Assembly: GCA_965659945.1 (NCBI GenBank) | Contig: CBFHYJ010000030.1 | Location: forward strand, 1 to 18,349 | DNA: 18,349 bases | Reading direction: 5' to 3' | Source: VMDJ01 sp965659945 | GTDB lineage: Bacteria > Pseudomonadota > Gammaproteobacteria > Chromatiales > Chromatiaceae | Shown here: positions 8,013 to 15,091 of the stretch, in pieces | Layout of the letters: each line of letters begins with the position of its first letter | How positions within the stretch are numbered: the stretch's first letter is position 1 | Made by a program: the position numbers and the translations under genes | The notes under the pieces: generated by a model | Databases searched by the model: none | The model's input: only the letters and a program-made list of their open reading frames with translations | What the model was told of the DNA's origin: nothing

Positions 8013-9323
8013 GTGATGCAGTGCGCTGACCTCCAGCGTGTATTAGCGACTCTTCCAGCTCCTACAGAATACTGGGTTGCCTACAGTGCGGGTGTCGACT
8101 CGCATGCTTTATTACATTTACTCTCTCAATGTCGCGATGACTTGTCAGTGCCTATTAAAGCGGTGCATGTAAATCATGGTTTACAAGAAGATGCCGCTAA
8201 GTGGGCGGTACATGCTCAAGTAGTCTGTGATGACTTGGGTATTGAGCTAGTCACTTTGCAGGTAAGTGACAAGCCCGCGGTCAATCAAAGTATCGAGGCC
8301 TTTGCGCGCGAACAACGTTATCGTTTGATTGGTAATGTGATGCCAGCTGAGGCGATGTTACTAACAGCGCAACATCAGGACGATCAAGCTGAAACATTGA
8401 TTCTGCAATTATTGCGTGGTGCGGGTGTTGATGGCTTAGCGTCAATGCCGCTGTGCCGTGAATTTGCCCGAGGATGGCTTGCGCGACCTCTGCTAGAGTT
8501 TTCTCAAGATGCGGTGATGGACTATGCCAAAGCGCATCAGCTGCAATGGGTCGATGATCCTAGTAATGCATCCCATACCTATGACCGTAACTACCTGCGA
8601 CATCAGGTTATGCCAGTACTCAAACAACGTTGGCCACACGCGGCACAAACGATGGCAAAGTCAGCAAGCTTGTTAGGTGAGGGGCGACATTTCATTAGTG
8701 CCCAGTTAACAGAGAAGTTACATGTCCGCGTGAATCAGCGCCGTTTCTCTGTTGAATCATTTGCTGAGTTAGATTCGTTTTCGCGACGTCAGTTGCTGCG
8801 CGAATGGCTACGCATAAGCGCATGCGATTTGCCGGATGCATCTCGTTTGAGTAGCTGCGAAAAGCTTTCACTGAGCGAAACGGATTCAGGTGAAGTGTGC
8901 TGGTCTACTATTTGTGTCAGGCGCTATGCACAGCAGCTATGGATCACGCCAAGAGAATTGCCTGTAGTTAACAGTGTGCCGCATGTTGTTCGATCCGCTA
9001 GTGATCGAATCGATCTTGAAGAAGGTCGATTAGTTGCGTGCGCTGCTAAAGATGGCATCCCTAAAGCGGCATGTGATGAAGGGCGGGTGAGCATTCACCA
9101 TCATGCAGAAGGCTGTCGTTATCGTTTGCTCGGTAGAGAGGGTGAGCGTCGCTTTAAACAACTGTGCCAAGAGCTCGGTATTCCATCGTGGTCACGCATG
9201 TTGCAGCCTTTAATCATGGTGGATGGTTTGCTTTGGGCGATTGGTAATCACCGTGTGAGTGCGCCATCAGGCTTGACTGAGGATCAATCTATTGAGTTTC
9301 AATGGGAGTCAGACTGGGCATGA
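8013..9323 (+). CDS. tilS: TilS, tRNA(Ile)-lysidine synthase
   Basis: TilS attaches lysine to C34 of tRNA-Ile(CAU), changing its identity from AUG to AUA decoding. The 436 residues match the family (E. coli 432). The N-terminal PP-loop ATPase motif, normally SGGxDS, reads SAGVDS at 25-30. Downstream are the HQDDQAETLILQLLRG motif and DPSNASHTYDRNYLRHQVMP, both diagnostic of TilS. The C-terminal substrate-binding domain is recognisable around FKQLCQELGIPSWSR and LLWAIGNHRV. GTG 8013 follows the accA TAA directly and is itself followed by ATG 8016; either could be the start, and coupling with accA is likely. The stop overlaps the next gene in ATGA. Confidence 0.95.
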   Translation: MMQCADLQRVLATLPAPTEYWVAYSAGVDSHALLHLLSQCRDDLSVPIKAVHVNHGLQEDAAKWAVHAQVVCDDLGIELVTLQVSDKPAVNQSIEAFAREQRYRLIGNVMPAEAMLLTAQHQDDQAETLILQLLRGAGVDGLASMPLCREFARGWLARPLLEFSQDAVMDYAKAHQLQWVDDPSNASHTYDRNYLRHQVMPVLKQRWPHAAQTMAKSASLLGEGRHFISAQLTEKLHVRVNQRRFSVESFAELDSFSRRQLLREWLRISACDLPDASRLSSCEKLSLSETDSGEVCWSTICVRRYAQQLWITPRELPVVNSVPHVVRSASDRIDLEEGRLVACAAKDGIPKAACDEGRVSIHHHAEGCRYRLLGREGERRFKQLCQELGIPSWSRMLQPLIMVDGLLWAIGNHRVSAPSGLTEDQSIEFQWESDWA

Positions 9324-9775
9324 ATCGAGCAGTAATTAATCTGTTGTTACTCCTTGCAATGGCTTTGCTCGTCATTGGCTTGAGTCAGCCGATCCTCTCG
9401 CTCGAGAAGTTTTATATTTTTGGAAACGAGGTCAGCTTACTTTCAGCGCTTGAGCAGCTCGCGAATCAAAACGATTGGGGTTTGTTTGCGCTTGTGGGTG
9501 CCTTTAGTGTCTTGTTTCCGATGATCAAAGTGAGTTTGTTGATTGTGATTGCCAATGAGCCGGCAAAAACCGCTAAACACGCAAAACACCTAAAGTGGCT
9601 AGCGACTTACAGCAAATGGTCGATGCTCGATGTGTTTGTGGTGGCCTTGTTGGTGGTTTCAGTCAAGCTAGGCGCTTTAGCGCAGGTGAATGTCGAGCTG
9701 GGAATCTATGCTTTTGCCGCAAGTGTCATTCTGACTATGCTAGTGTCCAATTGGATGGGCTCACACAAGGGTTAA
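9320..9775 (+). CDS. Small PqiA-domain integral membrane protein
   Basis: This is a 151-residue inner-membrane protein with four predicted membrane segments, near residues 6-24, 55-78, 102-122 and 127-146. The KWSMLDVFVVALLV stretch (99-112) and the following VKLGALAQV match the paraquat-inducible protein A (PqiA) domain. Classical PqiA has two such domains and works with the MCE protein PqiB and lipoprotein PqiC in lipid or envelope transport; here there is one domain and no MCE partner in the window. The start overlaps the tilS stop in ATGA, with GGGAG at 9304-9308 as a possible Shine-Dalgarno. An in-frame ATG at 9302 would add six residues inside tilS and is less likely. The domain call is fairly firm; the function is unknown. 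Confidence 0.8.
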   Translation: MNRAVINLLLLLAMALLVIGLSQPILSLEKFYIFGNEVSLLSALEQLANQNDWGLFALVGAFSVLFPMIKVSLLIVIANEPAKTAKHAKHLKWLATYSKWSMLDVFVVALLVVSVKLGALAQVNVELGIYAFAASVILTMLVSNWMGSHKG

Positions 9776-9811
9776 GGCCCAATAAAACCTACGTTTTTTT
9801 CTGATCTGCGC

Positions 9812-9817
9812 TAGAAT
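9812..9817 (+). promoter_or_regulatory. Candidate -10 box for prfB-lysS
   Basis: TAGAAT lies 26 bases before the prfB ATG, in the 67-bp gap after the PqiA-domain gene. The upstream region contains a T-run (9794-9800) but no convincing -35 hexamer at the right distance. It is a weak candidate for a promoter serving prfB and lysS. Confidence 0.25.
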
Positions 9818-9842
9818 CTCGGGCTTAATTTCTGAGGTATCT

Positions 9843-10941
9843 ATGCAGGACATCAACCCCATTAAGAGTGCTTTCGCGGATCTCCGTGAGCGTGTTACAG
9901 CGCTTAGGGGGTATCTTTGACTATGAGTTCAAGAAAGAGCGCCTAGAAGAGGTGCTGGGTGAGCTTGAAGATCCTGCTGTCTGGAATGAGCCAGACCGAG
10001 CTCAAGCCTTAGGTCGAGAGCGCTCAAGTTTAGAAGATGTCGTACTCGGTTTAGATCAGCTGACCTCAGGTCTTGCTGATGGTGCGGACCTTCTCGAGAT
10101 GGCGGTCGAAGAGGGTGATGCAGAAACCGTCGATTCGATTACCGATGATGTCGAGTCGTATACCAAGCAAGTCGAAACCCTTGAATTCCGTCGCATGTTC
10201 TCTGGCGAGATGGATGTGAACAATGCTTTCCTTGATATTCAAGCAGGTTCCGGTGGTACCGAGGCGCAAGATTGGGCTGAGATGCTGCTGCGCATGTATC
10301 TGCGTTGGGGTGAAGCTCACGGTTTTAAAACCGAGTTGATGGAAGCGTCAGCCGGTGATGTGGCTGGTATTAAATCTGCCACCATCAGTTTCCAGGGTGA
10401 ATATGCCTTTGGCTGGCTACGTACCGAGACCGGTGTGCACCGTCTAGTGCGCAAATCACCTTTCGACTCAGGTGGTCGTCGCCATACTTCATTCAGCTCA
10501 GTGTTTGTCTCACCAGAGGTTGATGATTCGATTGAGATCGATATTAATCCGGCAGATGTGCGTACTGATACCTACCGTGCATCGGGTGCAGGTGGTCAGC
10601 ACGTTAACAAAACAGACTCTGCGATTCGTTTGACCCACGAGCCAACGGGTATCGTGGTGCAGTGTCAGAACGATCGTTCGCAACACAAAAACCGCGACCA
10701 AGCGTGGAAGCAGTTGAAGGCGAAGTTGTACGAGCTCGAAATTCAAAAACGTAATGAGTCAGCGCAAGCGTTGGAAGACACCAAGTCAGATATCGGTTGG
10801 GGTAGCCAAATTCGTTCGTACGTTCTTGACCAGTCGCGCATCAAAGACCTGCGCACAGGTGTTGAGACAGGTAATACGCAATCAGTATTGGATGGCAATT
10901 TAGATATGTTCATCCAAGCAAGTTTAAAAAGTGGTTTGTAA
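9843..10941 (+). CDS. prfB: Peptide chain release factor 2, with programmed +1 frameshift
   Basis: RF2 reads UGA and UAA stop codons and triggers peptide release. The gene is in two frames: codons 1-25 from ATG 9843, an in-frame TGA at 9918-9920, then the +1 frame from GAC 9919 to TAA at 10939-10941. The joined product is 365 residues, exactly the E. coli length. It has the RF2 stop-recognition tripeptide SPF at 205-207 and the catalytic GGQ at 250-252. Residue 246 is Ala, as in most bacteria, not the Thr of E. coli K-12. AGG at 9835-9837 is the Shine-Dalgarno. The in-frame UGA makes synthesis autoregulated: low RF2 favours frameshifting. A start-to-stop gene call would wrongly begin at 9868, in the second frame. 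Confidence 0.97.
9906..9921 (+). promoter_or_regulatory. prfB +1 programmed frameshift site
   Basis: The site reads AGG GGG TAT CTT TGA C. It has an internal Shine-Dalgarno-like AGGGGG (9906-9911), a three-base spacer, the slippery CTT codon (9915-9917), and UGA followed by C, a poor termination context. This is identical to the E. coli prfB recoding site. Ribosomes paused at UGA slip from CUU to UUU and continue in the +1 frame. Confidence 0.97.
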
Positions 10942-10950
10942 GGGTTAAAC

Positions 10951-12438
10951 ATGACTGACCAGCAACAAGACGAAAACAAGCTCATCGCACAGCGTCGTGA
11001 AAAGCTCGCAGCGATTCGTGAGAAGGGCGTTGCTTTCCCGAATAGCTTCCGTCGTGATGCACTCGCAAGTGAGTTGCAAGATCGTTTTGGTGACAAGTCG
11101 AAAGAAGAACTCGCTGAGATTAATCAGCGTGCAAGTATTGCTGGCCGCATCCTGGCAAAACGTGGCCCATTCCTCGTGATTCAGGACATGTCGGGTCGCA
11201 TTCAGTTTTACATCGATAAAAAAGCGCTACCCGAAGAGATCAATGCTGACATTAAGACATGGGACATAGGCGATATTGTCGGTGGCGAAGGTCCAATCAG
11301 TAAGTCAGGTAAAGGTGACTTATATATTCATGTTGATAAGGTCGAGATGTTGACTAAATCGCTTCGCCCATTGCCTGAGAAATGGCACGGCCTGTCTGAT
11401 CAAGAGCAGCGTTATCGTCAGCGTTATGTCGATTTGATCGTTAGTGAAGAGACTCGCAAAACCTTCCAATTACGTTCAAAAATCATTCATTACATCCGCC
11501 AGTATTTTTCGGGTGAAGACTTCCTAGAAGTTGAAACGCCTATGATGCACGTCATTCCGGGCGGTGCGAGTGCGCGTCCGTTTAAGACGCATCACAATGC
11601 CTTGGATATGTCATTGTTCTTGCGTATCGCGCCAGAGCTTTATCTTAAGCGTTTGGTTGTTGGTGGCTTTGAGCGAGTGTTCGAGATCAACCGTAACTTC
11701 CGTAACGAAGGCCTCTCAACACGCCATAACCCAGAATTCACCATGATCGAATTCTACGAGGCCTATGCAGATCACAATGATTTGATGGATCGCACCGAAG
11801 CCTTGTTCCGCGGCATTGCGAAAGATGTTGTGGGTAGTGAGGTGATTACCTACCAAGGAGAAGAGTTTGACTTTGGAAAGCCGTTTGCACGCATGACGGT
11901 TAAAGAGGCGATCTTGCACTTTAACCCTGAGATTAAAGCTGAACAGCTCGAGGATCTCGCGTCGGCTACGGCGATTGCAGAGTCATTGAAGATCGAGGTA
12001 AAACCAACCTATGGATTAGGCAAGGTGCAAATCGAAATCTTTGAAGAGACTGCTGAACATCGCTTAATTCAACCGACCTTTATTACAGCGTATCCGACAG
12101 AAGTATCACCATTGGCGCGTCGTAATGATGCAGATCCATTTGTTACCGATCGTTTTGAATTCTTTGTCGGTGGTCGTGAGATTGCGAATGGCTTCTCGGA
12201 GCTTAATGATGCAGAAGACCAAGCTGAACGCTTCCGCAAGCAGGTAGAAGAAAAAGAAGCTGGTGATGCCGAGGCAATGCACTTTGATGCGGATTATATT
12301 CGTGCTCTGGAGCATGGCTTACCGCCAACTGCCGGCGAGGGTATCGGTATAGACCGCTTGGTGATGTTATTCACTGATGCACCGTCTATCCGCGATGTCT
12401 TGCTCTTCCCGCATATGCGACCTGAGTCAAACGACTAA
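10951..12438 (+). CDS. lysS: Lysyl-tRNA synthetase, class II
   Basis: LysS charges tRNA-Lys in the cytoplasm. The 495 residues fit the class II enzyme (E. coli LysS 505). The N-terminal OB-fold for anticodon binding spans roughly residues 60-150 (ASIAGRILAKRGPFLVIQDM). The catalytic core follows, with motif 2 at FRNEG (250-254) in a NRNFRNEGLSTRHNPEF context, and motif 3 at GEGIGIDRLVML with Arg469. The C-terminus has the usual DVLLFPHMRPE. AAGGG at 10940-10944 is a good Shine-Dalgarno, and only nine bases separate it from prfB, so the two are co-transcribed as in E. coli. All arginine codons I read are CGN, in contrast to the genes after the terminator. Confidence 0.98.
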   Translation: MTDQQQDENKLIAQRREKLAAIREKGVAFPNSFRRDALASELQDRFGDKSKEELAEINQRASIAGRILAKRGPFLVIQDMSGRIQFYIDKKALPEEINADIKTWDIGDIVGGEGPISKSGKGDLYIHVDKVEMLTKSLRPLPEKWHGLSDQEQRYRQRYVDLIVSEETRKTFQLRSKIIHYIRQYFSGEDFLEVETPMMHVIPGGASARPFKTHHNALDMSLFLRIAPELYLKRLVVGGFERVFEINRNFRNEGLSTRHNPEFTMIEFYEAYADHNDLMDRTEALFRGIAKDVVGSEVITYQGEEFDFGKPFARMTVKEAILHFNPEIKAEQLEDLASATAIAESLKIEVKPTYGLGKVQIEIFEETAEHRLIQPTFITAYPTEVSPLARRNDADPFVTDRFEFFVGGREIANGFSELNDAEDQAERFRKQVEEKEAGDAEAMHFDADYIRALEHGLPPTAGEGIGIDRLVMLFTDAPSIRDVLLFPHMRPESND

Positions 12439-12445
12439 GCAAAAT

Positions 12446-12470
12446 AAAGCCCGCGAAAGCGGGTTTTTTT
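12446..12470 (+). terminator. Intrinsic terminator after lysS
   Basis: CCCGC (12450-12454) pairs with GCGGG (12459-12463) around a GAAA tetraloop, followed by seven T (12464-12470) and preceded by an A-rich stretch that can extend the stem. It lies eight bases after the lysS stop. This is a textbook Rho-independent terminator ending the prfB-lysS transcript. Confidence 0.93.
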
Positions 12471-12484
12471 GAAATAAGAAGAAT

Positions 12485-12512
12485 TTGACTATCCTTTATA
12501 TTTAAATATTCG
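12485..12512 (+). promoter_or_regulatory. Weak promoter candidate for the envelope gene cluster
   Basis: TTGACT (12485-12490) is one base from the -35 consensus. TATTCG lies 16 bases downstream (12507-12512) and matches the -10 consensus only in its first three bases. The stretch between is very AT-rich (CTTTATATTTAAATATT). If used, transcripts would begin near 12519 and carry a leader of about 140 nt that includes the hairpin at 12528-12556. Other AT-rich boxes closer to the gene (12615-12628) lack a good -35. Confidence 0.22.
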
Positions 12513-12527
12513 ATTTGGATGGATTAT

Positions 12528-12556
12528 TCCCGTCAATTCTCTCAAAGAATGCGGGA
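12528..12556. other. Imperfect hairpin in the 220-bp leader region
   Basis: TCCCG (12528-12532) pairs with CGGGA (12552-12556), and ATTCT (12536-12540) pairs with AGAAT (12546-12550) around a CTCAA loop, with a small internal loop (TCA opposite G). No T-run follows on either strand, so it is not a terminator. The rest of the 12471-12658 gap holds the weak promoter candidates and short repeats, and no open reading frame I would support. Confidence 0.45.
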
Positions 12557-12658
12557 TATGCACTTATCTTGCGCTGTAGATTTAATTTGAATAGGGATGT
12601 GTTATCCGCAAGTCTAGTATATTATATTTTAAGTCAATAATTTTATGAAAGTTTAGAT

Positions 12659-14071
12659 ATGGTGAAGCTCCGCTTATATAAATTAGGTATTACAGCTGTA
12701 ATGACATTGTTAATGACGGGTTGTGTTGGCACAGCTGCTTTAAAAAAGCAGTCTATAAACAATCAAGCAGTTTATGCGGGCGGTGGATATCAGTCGGCCG
12801 CAATGAGTCTTGAAGCTGATTTGGGCTTAAGAGACAAAAAGACAGGAAAGTTGAAGCAGGTTAAAGCAAAGAGAGCTAATGTTCTTATGCATTTAGATGC
12901 TGGGGAAGCTTGGCGTTTATCTGGTGAATATAGTCGTTCTAATGAACATTATGACGCAGTGGAGGTTTTGTTTAGCAAGGAAGATAATTCATCAATAGGC
13001 GAAGATCTAGCAGAAGGTGTTGGATCTATACTTTTAAATGATAGTGCAGCCTCCTATGTGCCTACTCCGCCAGAGAGAGTTTTAGTCAATTACTACAAGG
13101 CATTATCTATTTGGAGCTTAGGTGACAAAGCTTCATCTAGAATTGAGTTTAATAGAGCTAATGAGCGAGCCAGGTTAGCATCTGAGTCTTACGAAAAAGA
13201 GATACAGAAAGCTAAAAAAGAAGCAAAACAGAAAAGACAAAAGCCTGCCACGGAGAATGAGGAGCTTCAATCGGCTATTTACGAAAAGTACCCGAATATT
13301 CAAGACTGGGAAGTTTACGATAGTTTTGTAAATCCAGCGGTTGCTTATACAAACGCTCTTTTTTTAATGGGTGGTGATTCGACAGATCGCGCAACTGCTA
13401 ATACCCTTTTAAAAAGAGTTTTAGCGATGACCTCTGGAAATTCTGTAGTAACCAGTGATATTGAATTTCTTGAATCTAATCCAGGAAAAATAGAAAAGAA
13501 TACATGGATTATTTACGAAGCTGGTCAGGGGCCATCTCTTAAGGAAAATAGATTTGACATACCTTTTGTCATACCTGACAAAAAACGAGGTACTAGAGTT
13601 ATTTTACTATCCTATGCCTTGCCCGAGTTTGTTGCTGGTGGTCAGAAATTTGTTGGCAATAGTATTTTTATTGATCGAGAGCCTATTGATTTTTCGGATT
13701 TGGCGGATATGAATAAAGTGGCAAAAACTGAATTTAAAAAACGATGGCCAGGTGTTTTAACTAGGGCGACTGTGTCTGCTATTACAAAAGCTTTACTACA
13801 AAATGAAGCAGGCAAGCAGAACGGCATGGCAAATCTAATCGCTACTATTTACACTGCTGCTTCTACTAAAGCTGATGTGCGCGGGTGGAAAAAATCACCG
13901 GCTAAATGGTACTTAGCCAAACTTAACCCCAAAAAAGGCAAAAGTATCCTAAATATTCCTTATGCTGCTTCATCTGTACGCGTGGAGCTTGATTCTGAGG
14001 CTTCCGAGTTAATTTATATTAAACAGCCATCTGCTTCGGCTAAGCCCTTGGTCACAAAGGTACGATTATGA
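12659..14071 (+). CDS. COG3014-like TPR-rich outer-membrane lipoprotein
   Basis: The 470-residue product begins with a lipoprotein signal ending LMTG-Cys22. Residue +2 is Val, so outer-membrane sorting is expected. Residues 70-260 look helical and TPR-like: LDAGEAWRLSGEYSRSNEHY, LVNYYKALSIWSLGDK and PAVAYTNALFLMGG. A highly charged, probably coiled-coil stretch lies at about 165-210. From about 283 (WIIYEAGQGPSLKE) a beta-rich domain follows. This layout resembles the uncharacterised COG3014 family, a call made from memory of its W-I-x-E-x-G-x-GP motif. It is the first gene of five tightly spaced genes and overlaps the next in ATGA. Of 22 arginines, 11 use AGA or AGG. The function is unknown; a scaffold role is a guess. 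Confidence 0.75.
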   Translation: MVKLRLYKLGITAVMTLLMTGCVGTAALKKQSINNQAVYAGGGYQSAAMSLEADLGLRDKKTGKLKQVKAKRANVLMHLDAGEAWRLSGEYSRSNEHYDAVEVLFSKEDNSSIGEDLAEGVGSILLNDSAASYVPTPPERVLVNYYKALSIWSLGDKASSRIEFNRANERARLASESYEKEIQKAKKEAKQKRQKPATENEELQSAIYEKYPNIQDWEVYDSFVNPAVAYTNALFLMGGDSTDRATANTLLKRVLAMTSGNSVVTSDIEFLESNPGKIEKNTWIIYEAGQGPSLKENRFDIPFVIPDKKRGTRVILLSYALPEFVAGGQKFVGNSIFIDREPIDFSDLADMNKVAKTEFKKRWPGVLTRATVSAITKALLQNEAGKQNGMANLIATIYTAASTKADVRGWKKSPAKWYLAKLNPKKGKSILNIPYAASSVRVELDSEASELIYIKQPSASAKPLVTKVRL

Positions 14072-14451
14072 GTCATTTTCAGGCTTTAAAAATAGGTTCA
14101 ATGATTGCAGGAATGGTAATTGCAGGTTGCCAAACTCAAGCGACTAGAGTGGTTGAGCCTGAATGGAAGTCTCGTGTCACAGATAACAGTTTTAATGCTG
14201 ATGTCTTTTCGGTGAAAAGAAAGAGCGATGATAAGGTCGGCTTGGTATTAGATATTAATTTCGTAAGCAAATCCCCAGCTCACAATAAAAGCCGTTATCG
14301 AGTGAGATGGATGGATGGCTCAGGCCATACAATTGACTCTATTACTAGTATTTGGCGCGATCTTAGTTTGTCGGCTTACGAGAAATATTCTGTTTCTCAT
14401 ACCGCTCCAAGTCTTAGTGTTAAAGATTACGCCATAAATTTAGAGGATTAA
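14068..14451 (+). CDS. YcfL-like (DUF1425) lipoprotein
   Basis: This is a 127-residue lipoprotein with signal peptide and lipobox VIAG-Cys21; residue +2 is Gln, so outer-membrane location is expected. The mature part reads as a compact beta-sandwich-like domain. YRVRWMDGSGHTIDS (from about residue 88) followed by LSLSAYEKYSVSHTAP corresponds to the YRFYWYDARGLEM segment and later strands of E. coli YcfL, a DUF1425 protein. In E. coli ycfL lies immediately before lpoB, as here. AAGG at 14057-14060 is seven bases before the ATG, and the start overlaps the previous stop by four bases, implying translational coupling. No biochemical function is known to me. Confidence 0.72.
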   Translation: MSHFQALKIGSMIAGMVIAGCQTQATRVVEPEWKSRVTDNSFNADVFSVKRKSDDKVGLVLDINFVSKSPAHNKSRYRVRWMDGSGHTIDSITSIWRDLSLSAYEKYSVSHTAPSLSVKDYAINLED

Positions 14452-14453
14452 TT

Positions 14454-15071
14454 ATGCATTTCAGAAATTTTAAGTTTGCTTTGGTCGCGATTATTCTTTC
14501 GTTCAGTTTGACGGGGTGTAACTCAATGCCTGAAAGAGTTGATATGCGCAATGATCGTGTAGTTGAAACTATGGGTTTGCAATACCGCGACTTTGATGAG
14601 GCAGCAGCTAAAATGATTGATTCATTGCTGGGTGGAAGGGCGTTGGTTCATCCCAATGGTGGTAGATATATTTTAGCTATTGGTGATATTAAAAATGACA
14701 CTATGCAGAGGATTGATACTGATCAATTGATAAAAAAGATTCGTATAGCATTGTTGAACTCAGGGCGTGTGGTTGTGTCTACGGCAGTAGGCGTAAATGG
14801 TGCTGAAGATAAAATGATTTACATGCAAAGAGAGTTGCGAGGAAATTCTGAATTTAATCAAACTAGGGTGGCTAAAAAAGCACAGCTGCAAGCGTTTGAT
14901 TTGTCTATGTCGGGAAAAATATTACAGAGAAACGTTACAACTGGTGGTGGTAAAACTCAAGCGGATTACTATTTTCAGTTAACAATTACCGATGTGAATA
15001 CAGGTTTAGGTATTTGGGAAGGTGAAGAGCGAATAAGTAAGCGTGGTTCATCTCGTTCGGTGAGTTGGTAA
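14454..15071 (+). CDS. lpoB: LpoB-family lipoprotein (penicillin-binding protein activator fold)
   Basis: The 205-residue product has a canonical lipobox SLTG-Cys22 and Asn at +2. From about residue 44 a single LpoB-type domain follows: DFDEAAAKMIDSLL, RYILAIGDIKNDT (71-83), TDQLIKKIRIALLNSGR, then a long TVA-type helix region and the closing strands YYFQLTITDVNTGLGIWEGEE. E. coli LpoB activates PBP1b through the peptidoglycan layer and has a long Pro-rich linker (over 50 residues) between Cys and domain. Here only about 20 residues lie between, so reach to an inner-membrane synthase is doubtful. It could be a paralogue with another partner. GAGG at 14443-14446 is seven bases before ATG. The family call is good; the PBP activation role is inferred. 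Confidence 0.75.
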   Translation: MHFRNFKFALVAIILSFSLTGCNSMPERVDMRNDRVVETMGLQYRDFDEAAAKMIDSLLGGRALVHPNGGRYILAIGDIKNDTMQRIDTDQLIKKIRIALLNSGRVVVSTAVGVNGAEDKMIYMQRELRGNSEFNQTRVAKKAQLQAFDLSMSGKILQRNVTTGGGKTQADYYFQLTITDVNTGLGIWEGEERISKRGSSRSVSW

Positions 15072-15091
15072 TCAATTGGGGGTAAGTGCAT

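Noticed and set aside
9794..9800. T-run after the PqiA-domain gene as an intrinsic terminator
   Set aside because: No stable GC-rich stem lies directly upstream; only a weak AGG/CCT pairing can be drawn.
9918..9920. In-frame TGA early in prfB as a sign of a pseudogene
   Set aside because: The stop is embedded in the standard RF2 frameshift signal, and the rest of the gene is intact with all catalytic motifs.
10743..11096. 117-residue minus-strand open frame across the prfB-lysS junction
   Set aside because: It is antisense to two firmly identified genes, has no recognisable domain or ribosome-binding site, and has the composition of a shadow frame.
12528..12556. Leader hairpin as a second terminator after lysS
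   Set aside because: No T-run follows on either strand, and a strong terminator already lies at 12446-12470.
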